From assembly GCA_964244295.1 (NCBI GenBank), contig CAXTIG010000050.1, positions 1 to 45,493 on the forward strand: DNA of 45,493 nt. Direction: 5' to 3'. Origin of the DNA: JAJAZB01 sp964244295 (GTDB taxonomy: Bacteria; Bacteroidota; Bacteroidia; Cytophagales; Spirosomataceae). Positions 25,242 to 34,045 of this stretch are shown here, piece by piece. Position 1 is the first letter of the stretch. Every line of letters begins with the position of its first letter. Below the pieces are notes generated by a model. It had not been told where the DNA came from and ran no database searches. It worked only from the letters and a program-made list of their open reading frames with translations. The position numbers were made by a program, and so were the translations under genes.

Positions 25242-26798
25242 ATGTTCAAGTATAAATCATCCATTGTACTAGGGGCCGTGCTGCTCGTCGGGACGGTGGG
25301 TTGCACCAACCTCGACGACAAAATACTCGATGCCATCTCGTCCGACAAACCGGCGGGCGCGGCGGGTGGGGCGCAAATTAACCCGGCTGACCTACTCAAG
25401 GCCAACTACGCCGACCTCAACGACCTCACCGACCAGGGTAACACCTACGCCCTGGAGGAGCACTCAACCGACGAAATGATGGGACCCACACGGGGCACCG
25501 ACTGGGACGACTTCGGAACCTGGCGCAAACTGCACCAGCACACCTGGAACTCGACCCACAACCAGGTTTCCAACACCTGGGATAACCTGAACTCCCGGAT
25601 TTTCCGCGCGACCCAGACCATCACCGCCACTGGAGCCACCAACCAGATCAAAGCGGAAGCGAGTTTCCTGCGCGCGTTTTTCATGTTCTTCGTCGTGGAT
25701 TTGTACGGGCAGGTGCCCTTCCGCGAAGTGACGGACGATGCCGAGGCCAATCCGAAAGTATTCACCCGTTCGGAAGCGGCTGATTTTATCATCAAAGACC
25801 TGGAATTTGCCCTCACCAACCTCGCCGCTGGTGCTCCCGCCGGCAAAGCGAGCAAGGAAGCCGCCCAGTTTTTGCTGGCGAAAGTGTACCTCAACAAGGC
25901 CGTGTTCAAGCAAGCCCCGGCCACCCCGGCTGGCCCTTTCAGCCACGTGAAAGCCGATATGGATAAAGTAATCGAGTACGTCAACGCCATCACGGCTTCG
26001 GGTAAATTTGCCCTCCAGCCCAAAGGCAAGTACTTCGACAACTTTCACTGGGAAAACGACACCCGATCGAAAGAACTCATCTTCGTGATTTCCAACGTGA
26101 GCGGTAGCCCCGTGGGCAACGTCCGCAACCGCTACTACATGACGATGCACTACAACCAGCGGCCCAGTGCCTGGAATGGCTTCACGACCCTGGCCGACTT
26201 TTACAACAGCTTCGAGGCCGGCGACGAGCGCATCGGTGGCCCCATTGCGGGCGTGACCGACAGCCTCGGCATTCGCTCCGGCTTCCTGGTGGGGCAGCAG
26301 TTTGGCCCCGGCAATGTACCCCTGAAAACCCGGGGCGGTCAGCCGCTGGTGTTTACCAAAGACATCAACATCAACTACGCCACGGAAGAAAAAGGCATCC
26401 GGGTGATCAAGTATTTTCCCCAACCCGGCAACCTCGACAACCCCGGCACGGATTACGTCTTCTTCCGCTACGCCGATGCTCTGCTAATGAAGGCTGAAGC
26501 TATCTTCCGCACCGGTACCGACCCCCGAGGCGAAACCGCCGCCAAATTGGTGGGTGATCTGCGGGCCGCCCGGGGCGCTTCGGCCATTGCTTCGGTCACC
26601 GAACCGGTGCTGCTCGCCGAGCGGGGCCGCGAACTCTACTGGGAGGGCTGGCGCCGCAACGACCAGATTCGCTTCGGCAAATTCCTCGATCCGGTAGACC
26701 AGCGCGCCCAGAAATCGGCCGACCACGTGGTGGTGTTCCCCATCCCCCAGCGGGCCATCGACAGCAACCCGAATCTCAAGCAAAATACCGGGTATTGA
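25242..26798 (+). CDS. SusD/RagB-family nutrient-binding lipoprotein
   Basis: The 518-residue surface lipoprotein caps the SusC channel and binds the ligand. The signal peptide MFKYKSSIVLGAVLLVGTVG ends at Cys. Family features are the helical repeat region (EASFLRAFFMFFVVDLYGQV and EAAQFLLAKVYLNKAVF) and the C-terminal block FFRYADALLMKAEAIFRTG, followed by LLAERGRELYWEGWRRNDQI and the closing NPNLKQNTGY. The ATG at 25242 is chosen because upstream codons do not form a signal peptide. It is cotranscribed with susC; a hairpin with a short T run follows it, so the next gene may be transcribed at a lower level. Confidence 0.95.
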   Translation: MFKYKSSIVLGAVLLVGTVGCTNLDDKILDAISSDKPAGAAGGAQINPADLLKANYADLNDLTDQGNTYALEEHSTDEMMGPTRGTDWDDFGTWRKLHQHTWNSTHNQVSNTWDNLNSRIFRATQTITATGATNQIKAEASFLRAFFMFFVVDLYGQVPFREVTDDAEANPKVFTRSEAADFIIKDLEFALTNLAAGAPAGKASKEAAQFLLAKVYLNKAVFKQAPATPAGPFSHVKADMDKVIEYVNAITASGKFALQPKGKYFDNFHWENDTRSKELIFVISNVSGSPVGNVRNRYYMTMHYNQRPSAWNGFTTLADFYNSFEAGDERIGGPIAGVTDSLGIRSGFLVGQQFGPGNVPLKTRGGQPLVFTKDININYATEEKGIRVIKYFPQPGNLDNPGTDYVFFRYADALLMKAEAIFRTGTDPRGETAAKLVGDLRAARGASAIASVTEPVLLAERGRELYWEGWRRNDQIRFGKFLDPVDQRAQKSADHVVVFPIPQRAIDSNPNLKQNTGY

Positions 26799-26834
26799 TT
26801 CTGACCCCAATTCCCTTAACCACCTAATTCGCGC

Positions 26835-26863
26835 AACAGCAGCCTGCTTCGGGCTGCTGTTTT
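26835..26863 (+). terminator. Hairpin after susD
   Basis: AACAGCAGCC (26835-26844) and GGCTGCTGTT (26852-26861) pair over 10 bp, followed by TT and a T-rich stretch. The candidate start of the next gene (26866) lies at the edge of it, so it may be a partial terminator inside the operon. Confidence 0.65.
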
Positions 26864-26865
26864 CG

Positions 26866-29800
26866 TTGTTTTCAAAATTCCCTTTCCACGTGTTGCTCCG
26901 TTTTTATTTTCCGAAAGGTTGGTTGCTGGTCTCTGTTACCCTGCTTTTGGGTAGTTGTAAAAAAACGGAGGTGCTTTTCGAAAAAATGGCCCCCCAGACT
27001 ACGGGCGTCGATTTCATCAACCAGTTGCGGGAAACGGAGCAGGAAAACGTGCTGGCTTTCGAGTACTTCTACAACGGCGGCGGCGTAGCCGTGGGCGATT
27101 TAAACAACGACGGCCTCGCCGACCTGTTTTTCACCGGCAACCAGGCTGACAACGCGCTGTACCTTAATCAGGGTGATTTCAAGTTTGAAAACGTCACGGC
27201 CAAAGCCGGGGTCGCCGGACGACCGGGCGGCTGGAAAACGGGCGTGACCCTGGCCGACGTCAACGCCGACGGCTGGCTCGACATCTACGTCTGCTACTCC
27301 GGCCTCCGCCCGGAGCACCTCCGCCGCAATCAACTTTTTATCAACAACGGAAAAACTCCCCCCCTCTTAGGGGGGCCCAAGGGGGGTAAAGCCGGGGCCG
27401 GGGAACTGTCCTTCACCGACCACGCCGCCGAATACGGCCTCGACGACCCCGGCTATTCCGTCCAGGCCACCTTTTTCGACTACGACCTCGATGGCGACCT
27501 CGACTGCTTTCTTCTCAACCACAACCTCAAAAATTACCAGCGCAAGGAAGCCGCCGTGCTACGCGCCGAGCGTGACCCTAACGCAGGCGATAAGTTGTTT
27601 CGGAACGAGGCCCGCCCAGCCCCCCCCGCCCCCGAAGGGGGTGCTTTTTGTGGTAGCAACGGAGCACCCCCTTCGGGGGCGGGGGGGGCTGGGCGGGCTT
27701 TTTTCGTAGACGTTTCCGCCTCGGCGGGCATCAAAGGCAACCCTCTCGGTTTCGGCTTGGGCGTGGCCGTGTCGGATCTGAATGGCGACAGTTGGCCCGA
27801 CCTGTACGTAACCAACGACTACGTGGAGGACGATTACCTGTACATCAATCAGCGCAATGGTGGTTTTCGGGACGAACTCCGCGAACGCGTAGCCCACACG
27901 TCTTACTCGGCGATGGGCGTGGACGTGGCCGATCTCAACAACGACGCCCGCCCCGACGTGTTCACGCTCGACATGATGCCCGAAAGCAACGCCCGCCAGA
28001 AAACCCTCCCCTGGCCCGACAATTGGAACGTGTACCAGGCCCAACTCGCCAACGGCTTCTGGCACCAGAACATGCGCAACATGCTGCAAATCGGACAGGG
28101 CAACGGGCAGTTTGCCGAAGTAGGCCAACTGGCCGGGGTGTCGGCCACCGACTGGAGCTGGGGGGCGCTGCTGGCCGATTTCGACGGCGATGGGTTCAAG
28201 GATATTTTCGTCAGCAACGGCATGATTCGGGATTTCACCGACGCCGATTTCATCAAATACTCCGACGACGAAGCCGCCCGCCCGCCCGGTGGCTCGGTGC
28301 TCGAAACCATCCGGCGGATGCCTTCGACGCGGACGAAAAATTTTATCTTTCAAAACAACGGGCATCCTGACAGCCTGGTCTTTCGCAACCAGCAGGTGGC
28401 TTGGGGTTTCGACGATCCCACCGTGGCCAACGGCTGCGCCTACGCCGACCTCGATGGCGACGGCGACCTCGACCTGGTCACCAACAACCTCAACGAACCC
28501 GCCCGGATTTACCGCAACACCAGCCGCGAAACCACCCAGCCTTCCTTTCTGCGCCTGCGCCTCAACGGCCCGGCGGGCAATCGCTTCGGTGTGGGTACCC
28601 GAATCCAGGTAGAAGCGGGGGGGCAAACCCAGACCCAGGAATTTTACCCCACGCGGGGCTTCCAGTCGTGCAGCCACGGGGACTTGCTGTTTGGATTTGG
28701 CAACCAAAAACAAGGGGCGAACGTGACCGTCACCTGGCCCGACGGGAAGACCCAGCGTCTGACCAGTGTAGCCCTTGACCAAACGCTCACCCTCGATTAC
28801 CGCCAAGCGACCGCTGCAAACGCAACCCGCTTGCCCGCCGATCCAGTCGTACTTTTTACCCAAAAACCGGCCCCGGATTTCACCCACCGCATCGCGCCCG
28901 TCAACAATTTCGACCGGCAGATTTTGCTGCCCATGCACTACTCTTACGCCGGGCCGCGCCTGGCCGTGGGCGATGCCAACGGCGACGGCCAGGACGACGT
29001 GTTTGCCTGCGGCACGCCCACGCAACCGGGAACGCTGTTTCTGCGAAAAGCGGACGGCTTCGTACCCCAGCCACTCCCCGGCGCCGCGCCGCTCACCAAC
29101 ACCGACGCCGTGCTGGCTGATTTCAACGGCGACGGCTCGCTTGATTTGTACGTGGTGAACGGGGGCTACGCCGTGCGCGAACCCGAAAAACGCCAGGACC
29201 AACTCTGGCTGAACGCGGGCCGGGGGCAATTCCGGGCGCAGCCCCTGCCCCCGGAAACCGAAAACGGAACTTGCGTGAAAGCCGCCGATTTCGACCGCGA
29301 CGGCGACCTCGATTTGTTCGTCGGGGCGCACTGCCAGCCCTTCCGCTTTCCGGCTCCCGCCGAAAGTTTTCTGCTGATCAACGACGGGCAGGCCCACTTC
29401 ACCCGGCAGTCGTTGGGCCAGCTTGGGCTGGTCACCGACGCCGCCGTACTCGACACCGACCGCGACGGCTGGCCCGACCTCGTACTGGTGGGCGAATGGA
29501 TGCCGGTAACGATACTCAGAAACGACCGTGGCCATTTCACTCGCAACTCACCATTCACCATTCAAAATTCCAACGGCTGGTGGAACCGCATCGAAAAAGC
29601 CGACCTCGACGGCGATGGCGACGACGATTTGGTCCTGGGAAACCTGGGACTAAACACCCAACTCCGAGCCACGCCCGCCGAACCGGCCACGCTGGTTTCC
29701 GCCGATTTTGACCAAAACGGCACCCTCGATTTTTTCATGAGTTCCTTCCTCGGGGGCAAAGCCTACCCGGCCTATTCCCGCGATGAAATGGCCGAGCAGG

Positions 29801-30300
29801 TGCCCGCGTTGCGGAAACGCTTTACGACCTACAACGCGTTTTCGAAGGCCACCCTCGAAGACGCTTTCGACCCCGAAGCCCTGCGCAGCGCCAAGCGTCG
29901 AACCCTCACCGAACTCCGAACGTTGGTGCTCGAAAACCAGGCCGGTACCTTCGTGCCCCGTCCGCTGCCCGCCGCCGCGCAGGTGGCCCCGGTGTACGCC
30001 ATCCTCCCCGCCGATTTTGATGGCGACGGCCGCAGCGACCTGCTCCTGCTGGGCAACAATTCTCACCTGCGGCTGCGTTTGGGAAAAGTGGATGCCAACG
30101 CAGGCCTGGTGCTCCGCAACCGGGGCGGCTGGCGCTTCGAAGCGCTGCCGCCCACCGAGTCGGGCCTGTGGCTGAAAGGCGACGTACGCGACGCGAAACA
30201 AGTCGGCGACCGGGTGCTGGTGGGCGTGAACGACGGGCGGGTGCTGGGGTTTGAGGGAAAGAAATTTCCGGTCATACAGCCGCCTCGGCCCGTCCCCTGA
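26866..30300 (+). CDS. CRTAC1-type FG-GAP/ASPIC-UnbV lipoprotein, paralogue A
   Basis: About 1144 residues. A lipoprotein signal (WLLVSVTLLLGSC) leads into FG-GAP/VCBS calcium-loop repeats such as VAVGDLNNDGLADLFFTG, VTLADVNADGWLDIYV and LADFDGDGFKDIFVSNG. An ASPIC/UnbV domain (NRFGVGTRIQVEAGG to VTWPDGKTQRL) is followed by a second FG-GAP set (LAVGDANGDGQDDVFACG onward). It is a surface-exposed beta-propeller-like protein, probably calcium-bound; function is unknown but association with SusCD loci suggests a ligand-binding partner. There is no ATG: the first candidate is TTG at 26866, alternatives are GTG 26890 and TTG 26893. Three repeat-derived stretches lie in frame in loops between repeats. 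Confidence 0.88.
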   Translation: MFSKFPFHVLLRFYFPKGWLLVSVTLLLGSCKKTEVLFEKMAPQTTGVDFINQLRETEQENVLAFEYFYNGGGVAVGDLNNDGLADLFFTGNQADNALYLNQGDFKFENVTAKAGVAGRPGGWKTGVTLADVNADGWLDIYVCYSGLRPEHLRRNQLFINNGKTPPLLGGPKGGKAGAGELSFTDHAAEYGLDDPGYSVQATFFDYDLDGDLDCFLLNHNLKNYQRKEAAVLRAERDPNAGDKLFRNEARPAPPAPEGGAFCGSNGAPPSGAGGAGRAFFVDVSASAGIKGNPLGFGLGVAVSDLNGDSWPDLYVTNDYVEDDYLYINQRNGGFRDELRERVAHTSYSAMGVDVADLNNDARPDVFTLDMMPESNARQKTLPWPDNWNVYQAQLANGFWHQNMRNMLQIGQGNGQFAEVGQLAGVSATDWSWGALLADFDGDGFKDIFVSNGMIRDFTDADFIKYSDDEAARPPGGSVLETIRRMPSTRTKNFIFQNNGHPDSLVFRNQQVAWGFDDPTVANGCAYADLDGDGDLDLVTNNLNEPARIYRNTSRETTQPSFLRLRLNGPAGNRFGVGTRIQVEAGGQTQTQEFYPTRGFQSCSHGDLLFGFGNQKQGANVTVTWPDGKTQRLTSVALDQTLTLDYRQATAANATRLPADPVVLFTQKPAPDFTHRIAPVNNFDRQILLPMHYSYAGPRLAVGDANGDGQDDVFACGTPTQPGTLFLRKADGFVPQPLPGAAPLTNTDAVLADFNGDGSLDLYVVNGGYAVREPEKRQDQLWLNAGRGQFRAQPLPPETENGTCVKAADFDRDGDLDLFVGAHCQPFRFPAPAESFLLINDGQAHFTRQSLGQLGLVTDAAVLDTDRDGWPDLVLVGEWMPVTILRNDRGHFTRNSPFTIQNSNGWWNRIEKADLDGDGDDDLVLGNLGLNTQLRATPAEPATLVSADFDQNGTLDFFMSSFLGGKAYPAYSRDEMAEQVPALRKRFTTYNAFSKATLEDAFDPEALRSAKRRTLTELRTLVLENQAGTFVPRPLPAAAQVAPVYAILPADFDGDGRSDLLLLGNNSHLRLRLGKVDANAGLVLRNRGGWRFEALPPTESGLWLKGDVRDAKQVGDRVLVGVNDGRVLGFEGKKFPVIQPPRPVP
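27356..27387. repeat. In-frame C-rich/G-rich insertion, paralogue A loop 1
   Basis: C and G runs around CCTCTTAGGGG form a hairpin (27359-27375) followed by a second G6 run. It encodes KTPPLLGGPKGG between the third and fourth FG-GAP units. Paralogue B has the same type of insertion at the same place (30931-30962); paralogue C has none. Confidence 0.75.
27610..27698. repeat. In-frame 36-bp-stem palindrome, paralogue A loop 2
   Basis: Perfect 36-nt arms (27610-27645 and 27663-27698) include CCCGCCCAGCCCCCCCCGCC and a CCCCCGAAGGGGG core with a 17-nt loop. It encodes RPAPPAPEGGAFCGSNGAPP and further glycine-rich residues between KLFRNE and FFVDVSASAG. Paralogue C has a different palindrome at the equivalent place (34725-34762). 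Confidence 0.9.
29544..29570 (+). repeat. In-frame ACCATTC repeat, paralogue A loop 3
   Basis: CAACTCACCATTCACCATTC at 29544-29563 is a short direct repeat of simple composition, read in frame as NSPFTIQNS before NGWWNRIEKADLDGDGD. Paralogue C carries a CTCTCAA array at the same loop. Confidence 0.6.
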
Positions 30301-30308
30301 AGGGGACG
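30291..30308 (+). terminator. Small hairpin with the stop codon in its loop
   Basis: CGTCCCC (30291-30297) and GGGGACG (30302-30308) pair with loop TGAA, which holds the TGA stop of paralogue A (30298-30300). Confidence 0.55.
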
Positions 30309-30317
30309 GCAAAGGGC

Positions 30318-30372
30318 AAAAGCCCCTGCGGGGCTAAAAGTCAGGCGATTATTTAGCCCCGCAGGGGCTTTT
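30318..30372. repeat. Nested palindrome between paralogues A and B
   Basis: Arms of 21 nt (30318-30338 and 30352-30372) are perfect complements, and each arm is itself a hairpin (AGCCCCTGCGGGGCT). It lies in the 182-base gap between the two genes and may limit read-through or stabilise ends. Confidence 0.8.
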
Positions 30373-30482
30373 ACCACTTGCCGTTTGCTTTAGCTGACGG
30401 ACCACAGGCGGGGTCGGAATAAAGCCGAAAGGCAGCACGAACCCGCCGCCGAAAAATAGAAAATCCAGGTACAAAAACCACC

Positions 30483-33400
30483 ATGAAAAACCGATTCTGG
30501 GTGCTGGGGCTAATCGGGCTGCTGGCCTGCGGTCGCAAAACTGCCGACACCCTGTTCGTGAGCGTCCCGGCCAGTGAAACCGGCGTGTCGTTCGTCAACG
30601 AAGTCCGTGACGACAAAGACCTCAACATTTTCAACTACCGCAATTTCTACAACGGCGGTGGCGTGGCCATCGGCGACGTGAACAACGACGGCCTGGCCGA
30701 CGTGTTTTTAACCTCCAACCTGGGCGACAACAAACTCTACCTCAACCGGGGCAACTTTAAGTTTGAAGACGTGAGCAAACAGGCGGGCATCGAGGGCAAA
30801 CACGCCTGGAGCACCGGCGTTACCTTCGCCGACGTCAACGGCGACGGCTGGCTCGACATCTACGTCTGCAACGCCGGCAACCGCAAAGGCGACGACCGCG
30901 CCAAAGAATTGTTCATCAGCACTCCTCCAACTCCCCCCCTCTTAGGGGGGGTCGGGGGGGGTACAGCGGGCCAGGGAGGAATCCCGCACTTCACCGACCA
31001 CGCCGCCGACTACGGCCTCGCCGACCGGGGCGGGTTGAGTACCCACGCCGCCTTTTTCGACTACGACCGCGACGGCGACCTCGACATGTACTTGCTCAAC
31101 AACAGTTTTATCGAAGTAAGTCGGCTTGGCTACCGCAACCTGCGCGGCGAGCGCGATCCCGAAGGAGGGCACAAGTTATTCCGAAACAACACGGTCGAAT
31201 ACGGCGGTGAAAAGCCCGCCGGAAAGCCCTGGTTCGAGGACGTTAGTGAAAAGGAAGGCATTTACGGCTCCGTCATCGGCTTCGGCCTCGGCATCACCAT
31301 CGGCGACGTGAACGGCGACAATTGGCCCGACGTGTACATCTCCAACGACTTTTACGAACGCGATTACCTCTACCTCAACCAGCACGCCGCCGGGCGGCAC
31401 ACGGGTTTCCGCGAAAGCCTCGAAACGAGCATGAACCACACGAGTATGTTTTCGATGGGGGCCGATATCGCCGACCTCAACAACGACGGCCGCCTCGACA
31501 TTTTCGTAACCGATATGCTGCCCGGTACCGACCGCCGCCTCAAAACCACCACCACCTACGAAGGCCACGACCTCGACCAGTTTAAGCAGCAGCAGGGCTA
31601 TCACTACCAATTTATGCGCAACAACCTCCAACTCAACAACGGCCTGGGGCCGGGAGGCCAACTGACGTTCAGCGAAGTGGGCCAACTAACCGGAACTGCC
31701 TCGACCGACTGGAGTTGGGGAGCCTTACTTTTCGACCTGGACAACGATGGGCGCAAGGATATTTTCGTCACCAACGGCATCCAGCGCAACCTCACCGACC
31801 AGGATTTTATTTCTTTTTTCGGCGACGCCCGCACCTTACAACGGATGGCGATGAGGCAGATTCCTTACGAAGAATTACTCGGTAAAATGGCCTCCGAGCC
31901 GATTCCCAACTACGCCTTCCGCAACGAAGGCGGGATGAAATTCACGAACGTAGCCCCCGAGTGGGGCCTCGGCGAACCCAGCCTCTCGAACGGCGCGGCC
32001 TACGGCGACCTCGACAACGACGGCGATCTGGATTTGGTGGTCAACAACGTCAACGAGCCGGTGTCATTTTTCAAAAACCGCAGCAATGAAAAAACGGAAA
32101 ATCATTTTCTGCGGGTAAAACTGGCCGGTACACCCCTCAACCGCCAGGGCATTGGGGCGATGGTGACGGTGTTCCGTCGCGGAGCCGAGCCGCTGTTTTT
32201 GCAGCAAATGCCCAACCGGGGCTTCCAGTCGTCGAGCGACCACGTCCTGGTGTTCGGCCTGGGTGAAAACGCGGCCATCGATTCCGTAAAAATCGTCTGG
32301 CCCGACGACCGGATGCAGGTGGTCAACACCCCCAAAGCCGACACCGACCTGACGATCGACATCAAAACCGCCAACCGAAAATTCACCCCGATCCCAACTT
32401 CTCAAACCCCTTCAAGCCCCTTCAAACCGCGCGGCGGACCGTTCTCAAACCTCCTGACGTACCGCCACGTCGAGAACAACGACTTCGTCGACTACAACCG
32501 CGACCCGCTGCTCAAGCAGATGTACTCCCGCGAAGGCCCGGCCCTGGCCGTGGGCGACGTGAACGGCGACGGCCTCGACGACGTGTACCTCGGCGGCGCG
32601 GCCAACCAGCCCAAGACCTTATTTTTTCAACAAAAAGACGGATCGTTTTCGGAGAAAATCCTCTCGACCAACGCTCTCGAACTGGCCCAGGAAGACGTGG
32701 CCGCCCTTTTCTTCGACGCCGATGGCGACCGGGATTTGGATTTGTACGTGGTGACGGGCAGCAACGAATTTGCCGCCGATGCCTACCAGTTGCAGGATCG
32801 GCTGTACCGCAACGACGGGCGCGGCGGGTTTACCAAAGACCCCAACCTGCCCAACCTCACCCTGAGCGGTTCCTGCGTAACGGCGGGCGACGTAGACCGC
32901 GACGGCGACCTCGACCTGTTCGTGGGCAGTCGGTTGATTCCGGGTCAGTACGGCCTCAGCCCGGTAAGCGCCTTGCTGATCAACGATGGCACGGGGGCAT
33001 TCAAAGTGCAAACCAAGCGCCTGCTGCCCGCCGCCGAACTGGGCATGATCACCGACGCCCGCTGGGCTGACCTCGACGGCGACGGCTTCCCCGAACTCGT
33101 CACGGCGCAGGATTGGGGGCCGATTACCGTTTTTAAAAACGAGCAGGGCCACCGACTCACACCCACCGAGGTGCCCGGCAGCGCAGGTTTTTGGAACCGC
33201 CTCCACCCCGCCGACCTCGACGGCGACGGCGACCTCGATTTCATCGCCGGAAACCTGGGGATCAACAACCGCCTCCACGCCAGCGCCGAACACCCCGCCG
33301 AACTGGCCGTGAACGATTTTGACCGTAATGGCACCACCGACCCGATCATTTCTTGCCTCAGCGAAAACGGCAAGGTGTACCCAATGGTACTGAAGGGCGA

Positions 33401-33911
33401 TTTGCAAAAGGCGATTCCAAGCATCAAAACGAAGTTTTTGAAACACACCGACTACGCCGAGAAAACCCTGAACGAGTTGTTCGACGAAAAAGCCCGCGAA
33501 GGCACGGTGAAACGCCTGGTTACGCAGTCTGCTACCTGCGCGATACTGAACGAGGGCAAAGGCCACTTCATCCTCGCGCCGCTACCAATGGAAGCCCAGC
33601 TTTCGCCGGTGTTCGGCATCGAAACCCTCGACTACGACGGCGACGGGAAAACCGACGTGCTGCTGACGGGCAACTTCTTCGACGTGCTTCCCGAAATCGG
33701 CCGCTACGATGCCAGTTTCGGCACGGTGCTGCGGGGCCTGGGCGGCGGAAAGTTCGCCAGCGTGCCCGCCGCCCAAACCGGTTTTTTCGTGCGCGGGCAG
33801 GTGCGCCGGATGGCCCTAGCCCGCACCAGCGGGGGCCGAAAGGTGCTGATTTTAGCCAAAAACAACGACGCGGCGGAGGTATTTTCGGCACCAACCAGTT
33901 TCCAGCCGTGA
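30483..33911 (+). CDS. CRTAC1-type FG-GAP/ASPIC-UnbV lipoprotein, paralogue B
   Basis: 1142 residues, ATG start, lipoprotein signal MKNRFWVLGLIGLLAC. The same order as paralogue A: FG-GAP set (VAIGDVNNDGLADVFLTSN, VTFADVNGDGWLDIYVCNAG, LLFDLDNDGRKDIFVTNG), ASPIC/UnbV domain (RQGIGAMVTVFRRGAEP to VKIVWPDDRMQVV), second FG-GAP set (LAVGDVNGDGLDDVYLGG) and a helical linker IKTKFLKHTDYAEKTLNELF. Calcium-loop DxDxDG residues are intact. Likely surface lipoprotein from a tandem duplication. Insertions of repeat type lie at 30931-30962 (PTPPLLGGVGGG) and around 32401-32440. The last residues and stop codon fall at a 54-base tandem repeat. Function unknown. Confidence 0.9.
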   Translation: MKNRFWVLGLIGLLACGRKTADTLFVSVPASETGVSFVNEVRDDKDLNIFNYRNFYNGGGVAIGDVNNDGLADVFLTSNLGDNKLYLNRGNFKFEDVSKQAGIEGKHAWSTGVTFADVNGDGWLDIYVCNAGNRKGDDRAKELFISTPPTPPLLGGVGGGTAGQGGIPHFTDHAADYGLADRGGLSTHAAFFDYDRDGDLDMYLLNNSFIEVSRLGYRNLRGERDPEGGHKLFRNNTVEYGGEKPAGKPWFEDVSEKEGIYGSVIGFGLGITIGDVNGDNWPDVYISNDFYERDYLYLNQHAAGRHTGFRESLETSMNHTSMFSMGADIADLNNDGRLDIFVTDMLPGTDRRLKTTTTYEGHDLDQFKQQQGYHYQFMRNNLQLNNGLGPGGQLTFSEVGQLTGTASTDWSWGALLFDLDNDGRKDIFVTNGIQRNLTDQDFISFFGDARTLQRMAMRQIPYEELLGKMASEPIPNYAFRNEGGMKFTNVAPEWGLGEPSLSNGAAYGDLDNDGDLDLVVNNVNEPVSFFKNRSNEKTENHFLRVKLAGTPLNRQGIGAMVTVFRRGAEPLFLQQMPNRGFQSSSDHVLVFGLGENAAIDSVKIVWPDDRMQVVNTPKADTDLTIDIKTANRKFTPIPTSQTPSSPFKPRGGPFSNLLTYRHVENNDFVDYNRDPLLKQMYSREGPALAVGDVNGDGLDDVYLGGAANQPKTLFFQQKDGSFSEKILSTNALELAQEDVAALFFDADGDRDLDLYVVTGSNEFAADAYQLQDRLYRNDGRGGFTKDPNLPNLTLSGSCVTAGDVDRDGDLDLFVGSRLIPGQYGLSPVSALLINDGTGAFKVQTKRLLPAAELGMITDARWADLDGDGFPELVTAQDWGPITVFKNEQGHRLTPTEVPGSAGFWNRLHPADLDGDGDLDFIAGNLGINNRLHASAEHPAELAVNDFDRNGTTDPIISCLSENGKVYPMVLKGDLQKAIPSIKTKFLKHTDYAEKTLNELFDEKAREGTVKRLVTQSATCAILNEGKGHFILAPLPMEAQLSPVFGIETLDYDGDGKTDVLLTGNFFDVLPEIGRYDASFGTVLRGLGGGKFASVPAAQTGFFVRGQVRRMALARTSGGRKVLILAKNNDAAEVFSAPTSFQP
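30931..30962. repeat. In-frame C-rich/G-rich insertion, paralogue B loop 1
   Basis: A C7 run, TCTTA and a G7 run form a hairpin followed by a further G8 run. It is read as PTPPLLGGVGGG in the same loop as the insertion at 27356-27387 in paralogue A, before HFTDHAADYGL. Confidence 0.75.
32401..32440 (+). repeat. In-frame TTCAAACC repeat, paralogue B inter-domain linker
   Basis: TTCAAACCGCGCGGCGGACC (32421-32440) recurs with one mismatch, inverted, at 15257-15276 after the metallo-hydrolase stop. Here, with the preceding CCTTCAAGCCCC, it gives SQTPSSPFKPRGGPF between the ASPIC/UnbV domain and the second FG-GAP set. Confidence 0.6.
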
Positions 33912-34014
33912 AAAGCCCGTGCGTGGAGCGGCTGGAAACGGCCCTGCCGGTAGCCAACTCCGTGAAAGGCCCGCGTCCGGAGCGGCTGGAAACGGCCCGG
34001 TTGGTAACCACCGC
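33907..34014 (+). repeat. Two tandem 54-base units after paralogue B
   Basis: Units 33907-33960 and 33961-34014 share GAGCGGCTGGAAACGGCC and begin CGTGAAA. An inverted partial copy (33888-33908) forms the last residues of paralogue B, so TTTCCAGCCG (33899-33908) can pair with CGGCTGGAAA (33929-33938). The TGA stop (33909-33911) is in the loop. Confidence 0.75.
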
Positions 34015-34045
34015 AGTCTGGAACACCATCGACAAATAAAAACCA

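Noticed and set aside
33907..34014. Tandem units as a CRISPR or attachment site
   Set aside because: Only two adjacent units, no spacers, no cas or integrase genes.
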